A stretch of 64,000 bases of DNA, taken from positions 62,001-126,000 of the forward strand of contig NZ_QPJJ01000004.1 of assembly GCF_003337485.1 (NCBI RefSeq), read 5' to 3'. The translations under genes were made by a program, and so were the position numbers. Position 1 is the first letter of the stretch, and each line of letters opens with the position of its first letter. A model generated the notes under the pieces. The model did no database searches. It was given only the letters and a program-made list of their open reading frames with translations, and was not told the origin of the DNA. Positions 55,888 through 64,000 of the stretch are shown one piece after another. The stretch is from Saliterribacillus persicus (lineage in GTDB: Bacteria; Bacillota; Bacilli; Bacillales; Amphibacillaceae).

Positions 55888-56618
55888 GTCCTACCCCTTT
55901 TAAAAATCTGATCAAAGCGATCACTAGTTGACTTCCCTTCTTTCCCAATTTTTTTATATGGAAATTGGAAGGGTAAATCCGGATCTGATGTTAAGTCATT
56001 TATCTGTTCAATTCGCTGCATGTTCAGAAGATTTTCACAAAACAGAGTCCATTCTTTTTTTGTTTTCGTTTTACCATCTACACGAATGGCATCTCCTACA
56101 CAAATAGCCGCTACCGGTTTTTGTTTTTCTGTAAAATAGTAATGAAGGGTTACAGGTTTTAGTTGTACGTTGTCACATTTTTGAATGAGGTGACCTAAGC
56201 CTGACTCAAACGTAAATGGTGTTTGAAGGGGATGCTCAATTTTCCCTTGAGGAAATAGCCATACTGCGTTCTTTTCTGAAAGTAATTTTTCTGCATAGTT
56301 TAACGACCGTAAGATATCCTTTGGACTTTTTTTATTTACAGAAAAAGCACCAATTTTCCTAAAAAAACGATAATCATTCATTCCTTTTTCATCCATCATA
56401 ATATAATGCTCTTGCCTAGAAAAAGCTTCGGTCATTTGAAAAATTAACAACCCATCCCACCAAGAGCTGTGATTCGAAAAATAAATCGTTGGAGCATCAG
56501 GCTTTCCATCTATATCTCCCTTGACAGAAACAACAGAAAAATGCCTTTTTATTAAATGTATTTTTTGATAATGGTAAAACAACCGTTGAAACGACTTACT
56601 TTTATTTGCTTCTAGCAT
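55884..56618 (-). CDS. PlsC-type acyltransferase of the carotenoid operon
   Basis: 244 residues with the AGPAT motif HX4D in FSNHSSWWDG (around residues 50-55) and the second motif WLFPQGKIEHP. No strong membrane segment. In this operon it probably attaches a fatty acyl chain to the glycosylated carotenoid, as CrtO does in staphyloxanthin, although CrtO belongs to another family; this is inference. It overlaps cruF by 17 bp and crtQ by 4 bp. Confidence 0.82.
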   Translation of the reverse strand: MLEANKSKSFQRLFYHYQKIHLIKRHFSVVSVKGDIDGKPDAPTIYFSNHSSWWDGLLIFQMTEAFSRQEHYIMMDEKGMNDYRFFRKIGAFSVNKKSPKDILRSLNYAEKLLSEKNAVWLFPQGKIEHPLQTPFTFESGLGHLIQKCDNVQLKPVTLHYYFTEKQKPVAAICVGDAIRVDGKTKTKKEWTLFCENLLNMQRIEQINDLTSDPDLPFQFPYKKIGKEGKSTSDRFDQIFKRGRT

Positions 56619-57312
56619 AGAAATACCTACCTTCTGCTATCAACATGAGGATAATGGTTGGGATCCACACGAAAGGTAAACCTGTCTTTACCCCGAGTAT
56701 CCCAAATAAAAGAACCATTAATTGAAATAGAAGCTTTCCTCTTTTCTGTTGATAAAGCGTTAATGTCCTTTTAGGAACCATGAATGTGACAAGACCACCT
56801 ATAATAAACCAAGCAATAAAGTTAGTCGTGGGTATGCCGTAATATACACCTGCATTATTCCAGTGCCAAAAGCCCAAAGCTTCAGCTGCGGGGTCAAGAA
56901 TTAAATCAAGCAAGACTACCCAAACGCCAACTTCTATCGCACGTCTAAAAATAGTTGGCTGATCAGCCATTAATAATCCTGTATAAATAACACCAAGCCA
57001 TGCAAAGCCAAGTGTGAAGGGCACTCCTAAAACATTTAAACCTAAGGTATCTGAATAGGCATAGCTTCCAAATGGAAATCCAGTCAGCACACCTAATACT
57101 TCAATAAAGTACGTCAAGAGTCCAATGATTATTGCCACGATTATTTCCTTTTTTGTTGATCCAAATACGAATACAGCAGCCAGAGCAAATAAGAGAAGAA
57201 AGATGCTATTGGAAAACTGCAACCAGTCTGGCACGGTAAAAAACACTTGTAAAACAAATCCAATACTATACCAGCCTAAAAACAAACCATATAGCTTAGT
57301 CGCGCGATCCAT
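56602..57312 (-). CDS. cruF: Carotenoid 1,2-hydratase-like protein (CruF family)
   Basis: About 236 residues, seven to eight membrane helices, DUF422/CruF family. Conserved polar patches are EVLGVLTGFPFGSYAYSD, LDLILDPAAEALGFWHW (Asp and Glu) and YYGIPTTNFIAWF. CruF hydrates the end double bond of lycopene-type carotenoids; in C30 pathways this gives the hydroxy end group. ATG 57312 is chosen; a GTG at 57324 sits right on the AGGAAGG site. Overlaps the acyltransferase gene. Confidence 0.85.
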   Translation of the reverse strand: MDRATKLYGLFLGWYSIGFVLQVFFTVPDWLQFSNSIFLLLFALAAVFVFGSTKKEIIVAIIIGLLTYFIEVLGVLTGFPFGSYAYSDTLGLNVLGVPFTLGFAWLGVIYTGLLMADQPTIFRRAIEVGVWVVLLDLILDPAAEALGFWHWNNAGVYYGIPTTNFIAWFIIGGLVTFMVPKRTLTLYQQKRGKLLFQLMVLLFGILGVKTGLPFVWIPTIILMLIAEGRYFYARSK

Positions 57313-57333
57313 CTTTGAGAACACCCTTCCTGC

Positions 57334-58161
57334 CTAATTCGTAGTTTCTAAAAAGAGCTTGCCTTTTCTTCTTGCAGTGACAATTGCGCGTTTTCTGTAT
57401 ACTTCATAATTATTTTCTTTCACTACTTTTAAAATCTCATGATAATACCCAGCTGCTAGTTTGATAGAAAAGGCACTTTCCTTCGGGTATGTTTCTAACC
57501 CTTTTAAGCCATCATCAAACCATTTATCCGCTTGATCCATCAATTCATCAATCATATGCATAAAGGAGTCATTTATCACATTACGATTAAATTCTTCCAT
57601 AGAATAGTTATGCTTGTCCATCAGTTCTTTTGGAATATATCTTCTTCCTAGGCGTTTATCAGTTCCTACGTCTCGTATGATATTTACAATCTGCATACCC
57701 TTACCTAAAGCAATACCTGCATTGGTTACTTTTGTAGTTGGTGCATCGTGTAACACAGGCAACAGCATTTCTCCTACTGATCCCGCTACGTGATAGCAAT
57801 AATCCTCTAGCTCTTCAAAGGTATCATACGAGTGTTTCACAAAATCCATTCGTTGGCCGCGAATCTGGGTATAAAAGGGTTCTTTTGAGATCGTAAAATG
57901 GTTAAATAAATAGCGTAATGCCGGCCAGATAAAATGACCTTCTGCTTTTTCTAACGCATTAAAATTATCCTCTAATTCCTCCAAGGTATAGGGAGACTTC
58001 TCAGGCTCATCTACAGAATCGTCAATCATTCGACAGAAAGAGTAGATAATATAAACTGCTTCTCTTCTCGGAGACGGTAAATATTTAAATGCCTGATAAA
58101 AGCTAGATGACCCTTCTTTCATCATATTCTTGCATGCTGTCTGGAAGGCTTGGTTTAACAT
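57334..58161 (-). CDS. crtM: Squalene/phytoene synthase family protein CrtM
   Basis: 275 residues; condenses two farnesyl diphosphates (C15) to a C30 dehydrosqualene-type backbone. Aspartate-rich motifs FCRMIDDSVDEPE and IVNIIRDVGTDKRLGRRYIP bind Mg-diphosphate. ATG 58161 has GGAG 8 nt upstream. The start lies 59 bp inside the preceding crtN paralogue, an unusually long overlap for this operon. C30 rather than C40 specificity is inferred from CrtN partners. Confidence 0.93.
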   Translation of the reverse strand: MLNQAFQTACKNMMKEGSSSFYQAFKYLPSPRREAVYIIYSFCRMIDDSVDEPEKSPYTLEELEDNFNALEKAEGHFIWPALRYLFNHFTISKEPFYTQIRGQRMDFVKHSYDTFEELEDYCYHVAGSVGEMLLPVLHDAPTTKVTNAGIALGKGMQIVNIIRDVGTDKRLGRRYIPKELMDKHNYSMEEFNRNVINDSFMHMIDELMDQADKWFDDGLKGLETYPKESAFSIKLAAGYYHEILKVVKENNYEVYRKRAIVTARRKGKLFLETTN

Positions 58162-59614
58162 GTTGATCACTCCATTCTGTAATATGTTGACTTAATAATC
58201 TAGCACCTTGCATCACAATAGGAATTCCGCCTCCAGGGTGAACGGAAGCACCTACCATGTATAATCCTTTAATTTTCGGATGAACAATCTGGGGTCTAAA
58301 TCCTCCCGATTGATTTAAGTCAGGTGCTACCCCAAAGCTACCACCCATATAAAGACCACTCGCCAAAGCATCCTGTGGTGTACGTATCTTTAACCATTCG
58401 ATATTTTCAGTAAGACCTTCAAACCCTAGCTTCTCTACCCTAGTTAGCTGCTTATCGATAATAGCTTCTTTTTCCTGTTCAAAATCCAGCTGCGTGTTCG
58501 ATGGTGTTGGAATTAAAAAGTAAAGCACACTTTTACCCGGTGGTGCGGCTTTACTATCCAATGCAACGGGGTTAAATACATAACACGATGGCTCTTTTGA
58601 AAAAGTCTTTGTATCAAACACATCCTTCATATGCTGATCGAAGTCTTCTGGTAGAAAAAACTGATGTGCCTCTCTATTTTCAAAGCGTTTATTTACACCC
58701 ACATAGGCCAAAAGACAACCAGAAGAAGGCTTGTAATTCTTCTTTTTAAAATGATTTCTTTTTTGCTTTAATAACTGATCAAGAAAAGGAACTTCACCGT
58801 TAAAAATTACGGAATCATAAGAATCTACGCCTTCTTTCGTTTTAATTCCGTTTACCGTTTGCTCACTTACTGTGATTTCTTCTACTTCGAGTTGTTTTTT
58901 AATCTGTATCCCTCGCTCCGTGCAAATCCTTTCAAGTAAAGGAATTAAACTCGCGTAACCACCTTTTAAATACCAAATCCCAAAGGCATGCTCACTATAA
59001 GAGATCAGGCCGTACAGTGCAGGAACGCGATGCGGGGCGCCTCCAATATATAAGCTTTGCAGAGCATATGCTTGTTTTAAGTAATCATGATCAAAATACC
59101 GTTTCATAAAGGTACTGACTGTTCGGTAGGATTTAGATTTTGCGACGAATTTTACATTTTTAACTGTTAAAAAATCTCTTAACCTATGAAACGTTTTCGA
59201 TAAAAATGCATCATATCCGAATTCATAGATTTGCTTCATATCGGTTAAATAATTTGTAAAATGCTTCCCTTCCCCCGGAAACAGTTTTTCTATTTCCTCA
59301 GCTTGTTTTTTTGGATCGCGCCATTTTGTCATTTTAAAACCATTATCATAGAAAATATCATAGAGTGGATCACACGGAATTAACTCAAGTTGATTCCTTT
59401 CTACGCCAGCTTCTTCTAATATCTCTACTAATAATTCTGGTAATAAGACAATCGTTGGACCTTGATCAATCGTGAATTCACCATTTGTTTCAAAAGCAAT
59501 TCTTCCGCCTAGCTCTGCATTTTTTTCATAAATGGTGACAGCATGCCCCTGTCTTTCTAATAAAAGTGCGCTAGTCAACCCACCAATTCCTGCTCCTACT
59601 ATACCGATTTTCAC
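58103..59614 (-). CDS. CrtN-family phytoene desaturase-like protein (second paralogue)
   Basis: 503 residues. FAD motif KIGIVGAGIGGLTSALLLER at the N terminus; AYALQSLYIGGAPHRVPALY; and C-terminal MVGASVHPGGGIPIVMQGA. Overlaps the first crtN gene as ATGA and crtM by 59 bp. Probably takes part in the further desaturation or terminal oxidation of the C30 carotenoid, as CrtNb/CrtNc do in Halobacillus; the exact step is not assignable. Confidence 0.88.
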   Translation of the reverse strand: MKIGIVGAGIGGLTSALLLERQGHAVTIYEKNAELGGRIAFETNGEFTIDQGPTIVLLPELLVEILEEAGVERNQLELIPCDPLYDIFYDNGFKMTKWRDPKKQAEEIEKLFPGEGKHFTNYLTDMKQIYEFGYDAFLSKTFHRLRDFLTVKNVKFVAKSKSYRTVSTFMKRYFDHDYLKQAYALQSLYIGGAPHRVPALYGLISYSEHAFGIWYLKGGYASLIPLLERICTERGIQIKKQLEVEEITVSEQTVNGIKTKEGVDSYDSVIFNGEVPFLDQLLKQKRNHFKKKNYKPSSGCLLAYVGVNKRFENREAHQFFLPEDFDQHMKDVFDTKTFSKEPSCYVFNPVALDSKAAPPGKSVLYFLIPTPSNTQLDFEQEKEAIIDKQLTRVEKLGFEGLTENIEWLKIRTPQDALASGLYMGGSFGVAPDLNQSGGFRPQIVHPKIKGLYMVGASVHPGGGIPIVMQGARLLSQHITEWSDQHVKPSLPDSMQEYDERRVI

Positions 59615-61131
59615 TGGGCATACCCCTTTTTATATGACTTAGCTTGTGATGTCTTACTTTTATATTGTTCTTTTAGGAGATCTGTACTGATCATTGCAGA
59701 TTGAAAGATTGTCGGTAGCCCACTACCAGGGTGCGTCCCCCCACCTACTAAAAAGCAGTGTTCAATTTCCTCAAATTTGTTATGGGGTCTGAAATACATC
59801 ATTTGATCTAAGCTATGTGCTAAGTTAAAGGTAGCACCTTTATAAACGTTATATTTATCCTGCCAATCCTGTGGCGTAACAATATACTGTTCTTCAATTA
59901 ATTCCTTCAAATCACTTCTACCTACTTCTTTTGCAACCCGATCAATCATCCAATTTTTCACGTCTTCAGACATCTCGTTCCAATCAATATCCGCTTCAAG
60001 ATTTGGTACAGGCATGAGCAGATACAAGGCCGATTTTCCTTCAGGTGCAAGCGTGGGGTCTATCACACTTGGATTATGTACATACATCGAAGGATCTTCT
60101 GATAACACTAATTCTTCTGTAATTTCACGTACATTATTTTTGTAATCCTCTGAAAATAAAACCATATGATGCGGAAGGTCTAGCTTGTCTTTTAGTCCTA
60201 AATAAACCATAAAGGTCGAACAAGATACTTTTTTCTCGTTAAGCTTGTTTTCTTTGTACTTTGTTAAATGCTTTTGGTCGACTAATTTTGTCATCGCATA
60301 TCCAAAATCTGCATTAATGACAACATCGTCTGCGTAATGCACCGTACCATCCGCTAACTCTACCCCATATGCCTTCTTATCTTTGACTAAAATTTGTTTC
60401 ACTTCAGTGTTTAGGTGGATTTTCCCACCATATTCCTTTATAACTTCAGCCATTGCTTCACAAATTTGATTCACACCACCTATCGGATGGAACAGTCCGT
60501 AACGATGCTCTAAAAATGAAAGGATTGTGAAGGTCCCTGGACAATCCCATGGTGACATTCCCAGATACTTTGCTTGAAAGGAAAATGCCCACTTTAGCCT
60601 CTCATCATCAAAATACTTGGATAATCGACCATATACTGTATCCATCGCATTTAGCTTTGGTAGGGCATGCCACATATCTTTGGTGAAAAAATCACCAATA
60701 GAGCTGAAGGGTTGTTTTAATAATTTTATTACACGATCATATTTTTCCCCTTCTATTCTCAAAAAGCGATCATAGCCTTCTTCGTTTCCAGGAAAGTCAT
60801 GCTTAATTTGCTCACGTGTTTTTTGATGATCCCTACTTGGGGTGAATATCTTATCTCCGAATTTCAATGTATATAATGGATCTATTTCTTTCATTTCTAC
60901 ATAGTCGTGCAAATTCCGATCTACTCTCGTAAATACTTCTTCTAGTACTTGAGGCATCATAAAAAAGGTTGGACCGAGATCAAAAGCATATTCTCCAATT
61001 GTTAAACGAGAAGTTCTCCCTCCAACTATTGATTGCTTTTCAAAAACTTCTACTTCATAGCCCGCTGCACTTAACTGCATTGCTGCCGCTAAACCACCAG
61101 GCCCTGCGCCAATCACAATTGCTTTTGTCAC
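59611..61131 (-). CDS. crtN: Phytoene/dehydrosqualene desaturase CrtN (first gene of operon)
   Basis: 506 residues from GTG 61131, with GAGAGG 9 nt upstream; an ATG three codons earlier abuts that site. The FAD motif is AIVIGAGPGGLAAAMQLSAA, the middle has FQAKYLGMSPWDCPGTFTIL, and the C terminus has CFLVGGGTHPGSGLPTIFQS. It introduces conjugated double bonds into the CrtM product. It opens the crt operon, whose promoter is covered by 11-bp repeats and faces a CarH-like regulator. Confidence 0.92.
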   Translation of the reverse strand: MTKAIVIGAGPGGLAAAMQLSAAGYEVEVFEKQSIVGGRTSRLTIGEYAFDLGPTFFMMPQVLEEVFTRVDRNLHDYVEMKEIDPLYTLKFGDKIFTPSRDHQKTREQIKHDFPGNEEGYDRFLRIEGEKYDRVIKLLKQPFSSIGDFFTKDMWHALPKLNAMDTVYGRLSKYFDDERLKWAFSFQAKYLGMSPWDCPGTFTILSFLEHRYGLFHPIGGVNQICEAMAEVIKEYGGKIHLNTEVKQILVKDKKAYGVELADGTVHYADDVVINADFGYAMTKLVDQKHLTKYKENKLNEKKVSCSTFMVYLGLKDKLDLPHHMVLFSEDYKNNVREITEELVLSEDPSMYVHNPSVIDPTLAPEGKSALYLLMPVPNLEADIDWNEMSEDVKNWMIDRVAKEVGRSDLKELIEEQYIVTPQDWQDKYNVYKGATFNLAHSLDQMMYFRPHNKFEEIEHCFLVGGGTHPGSGLPTIFQSAMISTDLLKEQYKSKTSQAKSYKKGYAQ

Positions 61132-61187
61132 CGCCAACATCCTCTCTTATCGCTGCCTTCTATCTTTTTTGGATTAATCCGTGACAA

Positions 61188-61231
61188 CTTAATATAAGTA
61201 TTATATACTAATTGTATAACTTTTGTATAGA
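61188..61231 (-). promoter_or_regulatory. crt operon promoter covered by four 11-bp direct repeats (CarH-type operator)
   Basis: Minus-strand promoter: TATACA (61224-61229), 18-nt spacer, TATAAT (61200-61205). Read on the minus strand, four consecutive 11-bp units (61221-61231, 61210-61220, 61199-61209, 61188-61198) share a TATACAA/TATATAA-like centre. CarH tetramers are known to bind head-to-tail on 11-bp repeats with a TACA core over the -35. Match by geometry; binding is inferred. Confidence 0.6.
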
Positions 61232-61279
61232 TTTTTACATGAATTTGTTTTCTTTTTTTTATAAAAATTGCCATAAGCA

Positions 61280-61308
61280 TTGCAAAATAAGGAAATTATC
61301 GCAATAAT
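61280..61308 (+). promoter_or_regulatory. Possible promoter of the CarH-like gene
   Basis: TTGCAA (61280-61285), 17-nt spacer, AATAAT (61303-61308), about 48 bp before the GTG start. Confidence 0.4.
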
Positions 61309-61355
61309 TGATTTAGACAAAAAGTATATAGTTTTTGGAAGGAAGTGTATAACGC

Positions 61356-62258
61356 GTGTATGGAATTAAAAAAGCAGCCGAACTTACAGGGACTTCTCCC
61401 ATCACCTTACGCGCGTGGGAAAATCGTTACGATGTGATCAAACCTATGCGTACAGAAGGCGGAACAAGAATATACAGTGAAGAAAATATTGAAGATTTGC
61501 TATGGGTTATTAGAGAAAAAGAGGAAAATAAGGTTTCGATTAAAGAAGCCATGCGTTTATTAAAAGAGAAAAAAGCAGACGTCTTCTCCAATGAACCTGT
61601 TAAAAAAGCATTATCTGTAACAGAAGCAGATCATTTTCATGAAGAAATTTACGCGATGCTAAAGAAGTATGATACGAAAGAAGCAACAACTATTTTAGAA
61701 CAAGCCATCGAAACCTATGACTATGAAGATTTTTTTCATCAAGTATATGTTCCTATGCTTTTTCACGTCGGGAAGGATTGGGAAAATAACAATCTAAGTG
61801 TCGCGAAAGAGCATTTCATCAGTCACTATATCCAACGGAAAATTTACCAATATTTTAATGAGCTTGAAGCTGACACGAATAATCCTTCGGTGCTCGCAAT
61901 TTGTCCTCCATATGAAATGCATCATATCGGATTAATTTTGTTTTCCCTCTTTTTAAAACGTCGTGGTTACCCTGTATTATTTATAGGGGAAAATACACCA
62001 AAGGAAGAATTGGAAGATGTCTTAGAGGAAAATCAAGTAAAATTGATGTGCTTATCCGTCACCATGCCAGCTCATGTAAATGAAGTGGAGGAAATGATCG
62101 AATATATAAAAGAACACTATAAAAAACCACTTGAATTTATTATTGGTGGTAATAGTGCACGTTTCCTTCCGAGTCATTTGATTCGTTACCAGCTCTCTGG
62201 CGGTCTTAAGCAATGGACAGAATGGTTAGAGAAAAGTACACTTAAACAGGTAGAATAG
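61356..62258 (+). CDS. MerR-family regulator with cobalamin-binding domain (CarH/LitR-like)
   Basis: 300 residues: MerR DNA-binding domain (1-70, [20 protein letters not shown]), helical B12-cap domain (95-170) and B12-binding Rossmann domain (175-290). The cap has the W-x9-EH motif (W142, E152, H153) and the Rossmann domain E-x-H-x-x-G (E187, H189, G192), both typical of CarH/CarA/LitR light sensors that use adenosylcobalamin. The residue after W142 is Glu, where Thermus CarH has the light-state His ligand. Starts at GTG. Divergent from the crt operon, so it probably represses carotenoid genes in the dark. Confidence 0.88.
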   Translation: MYGIKKAAELTGTSPITLRAWENRYDVIKPMRTEGGTRIYSEENIEDLLWVIREKEENKVSIKEAMRLLKEKKADVFSNEPVKKALSVTEADHFHEEIYAMLKKYDTKEATTILEQAIETYDYEDFFHQVYVPMLFHVGKDWENNNLSVAKEHFISHYIQRKIYQYFNELEADTNNPSVLAICPPYEMHHIGLILFSLFLKRRGYPVLFIGENTPKEELEDVLEENQVKLMCLSVTMPAHVNEVEEMIEYIKEHYKKPLEFIIGGNSARFLPSHLIRYQLSGGLKQWTEWLEKSTLKQVE

Positions 62259-62281
62259 AATTTAGAGCTGGAGTGAAGAAA

Positions 62282-63511
62282 ATGAAAGAAAAGTTAATCG
62301 AGCGCTTGGTTCGATATGCAAAAATCAACACACAATCCGATGAGTCAAATCCATCCTGCCCTTCCACAAACGGCCAATGGGAATTGGCTCATTTATTAGT
62401 GGATGAACTTCATGAGCTTGGACTTAACGATGCATCGGTATGTGAGCATGGTTACGTCATGGCCACAATCCCTAGCAATATAGAGCAGGATGTTCCTACC
62501 ATCGGATTTTTAGCACATTTGGATACAGCCACCGATTTCACTGGTGAGCATGTAAACCCACAAATAGTTGAAAATTACCAAGGTGGAGACATAGCCTTAA
62601 ATGAAGCTTTGGGGGTTACCTTAAGTCCAACCACCTACCCAGAATTAAAGAATTATATTGGTCACACGCTTATCACGACGGATGGAACAACATTACTCGG
62701 TGCAGATAATAAAGCAGGGATAGCTGAAATTATGTTAGCAATAGAATACTTACAGACGCACCCGGAAGTGCCTCATGGTAGAATTCGTGTAGCTTTTACA
62801 CCTGACGAGGAGATTGGACGCGGACCACATAAATTTGATGTTAAACGGTTTGATGCTAAGTATGCGTATACGATTGATGGGGGCCCTTTGGGGGAATTAC
62901 AATATGAAAGCTTTAATGCTGCAGCAGCAAAGATTTCGATTAAAGGAAACAATGTTCATCCTGGGACAGCTAAAGGTAAGATGATTCATGCGACTAAGTT
63001 AGCGATAGACATCCATAATCAATTACCACAACATGACTCACCTGAACATACGGAAGAATATGAAGGCTTCTTTCATATGATTTCATTAGAAGGTTCTACA
63101 GAAGAAGCGGAAGTCTACTATATTATTCGAGACCATGATCGGGATAAATTCGAGCAAAAAAAGCAATTTTTAACGACCTTGGTTGAACAGCAGCAAGCTA
63201 TTTTTGGAAAAGATCGCGTTCAGCTAGAGATGACTGATCAGTATTATAATATGGCTGAAAAGATTATCCCTGTAAAAGAAATTGTAGATATAGCAGAACA
63301 AGCAATGATAAATGTTGGTATTTCTCCATTGATCCAACCTATAAGAGGTGGAACAGATGGCTCGCAGCTTTCTTATATGGGGCTACCTACACCAAATATC
63401 TTTACAGGTGGAGAAAACTTCCACGGTAAGTATGAATATATCTCCGTAAATAATATGGAAAAAGCTACTGAAACTATTGTTGAAATTGCAAGACTGTTTT
63501 CTAAGAATTAG
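62282..63511 (+). CDS. pepT: Peptidase T (tripeptide aminopeptidase)
   Basis: 409-residue M20 metallopeptidase that removes the N-terminal residue of tripeptides in the cytoplasm. Zn ligands and catalytic residues are in [13 protein letters not shown] (His, Asp), [21 protein letters not shown] (catalytic Glu pair), YTIDGG and the late His in [19 protein letters not shown] lies 8 nt before ATG 62282; an in-frame GTG 9 bp earlier is less likely. It follows the CarH-like gene by 23 bp and may share its transcript. Confidence 0.95.
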   Translation: MKEKLIERLVRYAKINTQSDESNPSCPSTNGQWELAHLLVDELHELGLNDASVCEHGYVMATIPSNIEQDVPTIGFLAHLDTATDFTGEHVNPQIVENYQGGDIALNEALGVTLSPTTYPELKNYIGHTLITTDGTTLLGADNKAGIAEIMLAIEYLQTHPEVPHGRIRVAFTPDEEIGRGPHKFDVKRFDAKYAYTIDGGPLGELQYESFNAAAAKISIKGNNVHPGTAKGKMIHATKLAIDIHNQLPQHDSPEHTEEYEGFFHMISLEGSTEEAEVYYIIRDHDRDKFEQKKQFLTTLVEQQQAIFGKDRVQLEMTDQYYNMAEKIIPVKEIVDIAEQAMINVGISPLIQPIRGGTDGSQLSYMGLPTPNIFTGGENFHGKYEYISVNNMEKATETIVEIARLFSKN

Positions 63512-63594
63512 AAAAATCGTCTTGTCGGCAACTGTTTATGGAGGAAATCATTTGTTTCCTTATACTGTAGTCCGATTAATCCTATAGTAGTACA

Positions 63595-63626
63595 AATGCC
63601 CATACACGCGGTGTATGGGCATTTTT
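63595..63626 (+). terminator. Terminator after pepT
   Basis: 13-bp stem AATGCCCATACAC/GTGTATGGGCATT with a 3-nt loop and T5 tract. Confidence 0.92.
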
Positions 63627-63770
63627 GTTGCCTAAAATATTCACACGATAATGTTTTGATAGATGAAAGTGGAAATCTACTATTAGCATATTTTTCGAAG
63701 ACGGGTTACTTATTAGGTAACAATATTAACTTTTCCGTTTTTTACATTGTAATTATACACTCTCGTTACA

Positions 63771-63873
63771 GGCGGACGCTTTCCACGGGGCACGGCCTCA
63801 GCTAACTTGGTAAAGAAAAACACTTTACCAAGTGGATCTTCGGACACGTGCTGATCCCGCAGGAGTCGCCGCC
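63771..63873. repeat. Intergenic palindromic repeat, copy 2
   Basis: About 103 bp bounded by GGCGG and CCGCC. Nested stems: GCACG/CGTGC-type arms and a perfect ACTTGGTAAAG/CTTTACCAAGT hairpin (starting around 63814). Its blocks CAGCTAACTT, AAGTGGATCT, CACG, ATCCC and GGAGTC occur in the same order and orientation in copy 1. Local GC is far above the surroundings. The remainder of 63627-64000 shows no gene. Confidence 0.7.
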
Positions 63874-64000
63874 TTTCACTTTCGTTTATCGTGGTTTTTC
63901 CTGCTATACAGTAGTGTTGTACTGTTCAGCAAAGAACTTGGAAACAACAAATCACATTATTCTTCTATTGCCACCTAATAAATCAGTGACCACTTAACTC

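Noticed and set aside
1-64000. CRISPR arrays, rRNA and tRNA genes, prophage modules
   Set aside because: No regularly spaced repeats, no rRNA/tRNA sequences and no phage structural or integrase genes were recognised; the only mobile element is the IS3-family copy.

Overview
The window is low-GC Gram-positive DNA, most likely from a moderately halophilic, facultatively anaerobic member of the Bacillaceae (Oceanobacillus/Virgibacillus/Halobacillus type; the genus is an inference). The grounds are AGGAGG-type ribosome binding sites with many GTG/TTG starts, Bacillus-family genes (yueI, cwlK, DUF1360, DUF2651, a ytzI-like small membrane protein), an ectoine operon, a C30-type carotenoid operon, and candidate boxes for Bacillus regulators (AhrC, CodY, Fur, PerR, Fnr, Rex, CcpA).

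Layout. 1-5.3 kb: arginine genes (argGH, then carAB running off the left edge), with tandem ARG boxes over the argG promoter. 5.5-8.8 kb: a DUF4349 lipoprotein and small accessory genes. 8.8-11 kb: divergent mtnE/mtnU methionine-salvage pair. 11-13.5 kb: DUF4064 protein and an ABC-2 transporter. 13.7-18.3 kb: pdxK, a DUF456 protein, a PfpI-family protein, and thiD-thiM-thiE behind a TPP riboswitch, then signal peptidase I. 19.5-22.5 kb: an AT-rich island with a radical SAM/SPASM maturase, a 26-residue precursor-like peptide ending FCGAGC, and an MFS exporter, a candidate RiPP system. 22.7-32.5 kb: ohr, pflBA, an iron alcohol dehydrogenase, an IS3-family element sitting in the loop of a terminator-like hairpin, an unlisted ytzI-like gene, and adhE, with Fnr/Rex/cre-like sites. 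32.6-37.3 kb: SDR, AAC(3)-like, lysozyme-like, DUF1360, BASS transporter and YlmA-like ABC genes. 37.4-39.2 kb: a candidate Fur-controlled small RNA, then katA. 39.4-41.9 kb: ectABC, with ectA apparently starting at ATT. 42-51 kb: yueI, an aminotransferase, a TrpXYZ-type ABC transporter, an FAD oxidase, a repeat element, ilvD and cwlK. 51.2-61.1 kb: a nine-gene carotenoid operon on the minus strand. 61.3-64 kb: a divergent CarH-like B12-binding MerR regulator, pepT, and a second copy of the repeat.

How the genes work together. The carotenoid operon joins C30 backbone synthesis (CrtM), three CrtN-type oxidoreductases, CruF, a glycosyltransferase and an acyltransferase to an isoprenoid-supply pair (type 2 IPP isomerase plus a flavoprotein reductase). 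The divergent B12-type regulator faces four 11-bp direct repeats that overlap the operon promoter, which suggests light-responsive control. The pflBA and adhE loci form a mixed-acid/ethanol fermentation module under apparent oxygen, redox and carbon control. EctABC serves osmoprotection and KatA peroxide defence. The most novel-looking items are the radical-SAM peptide cassette, the C-rich Fur-box small RNA, and the transposon-split terminator hairpin.
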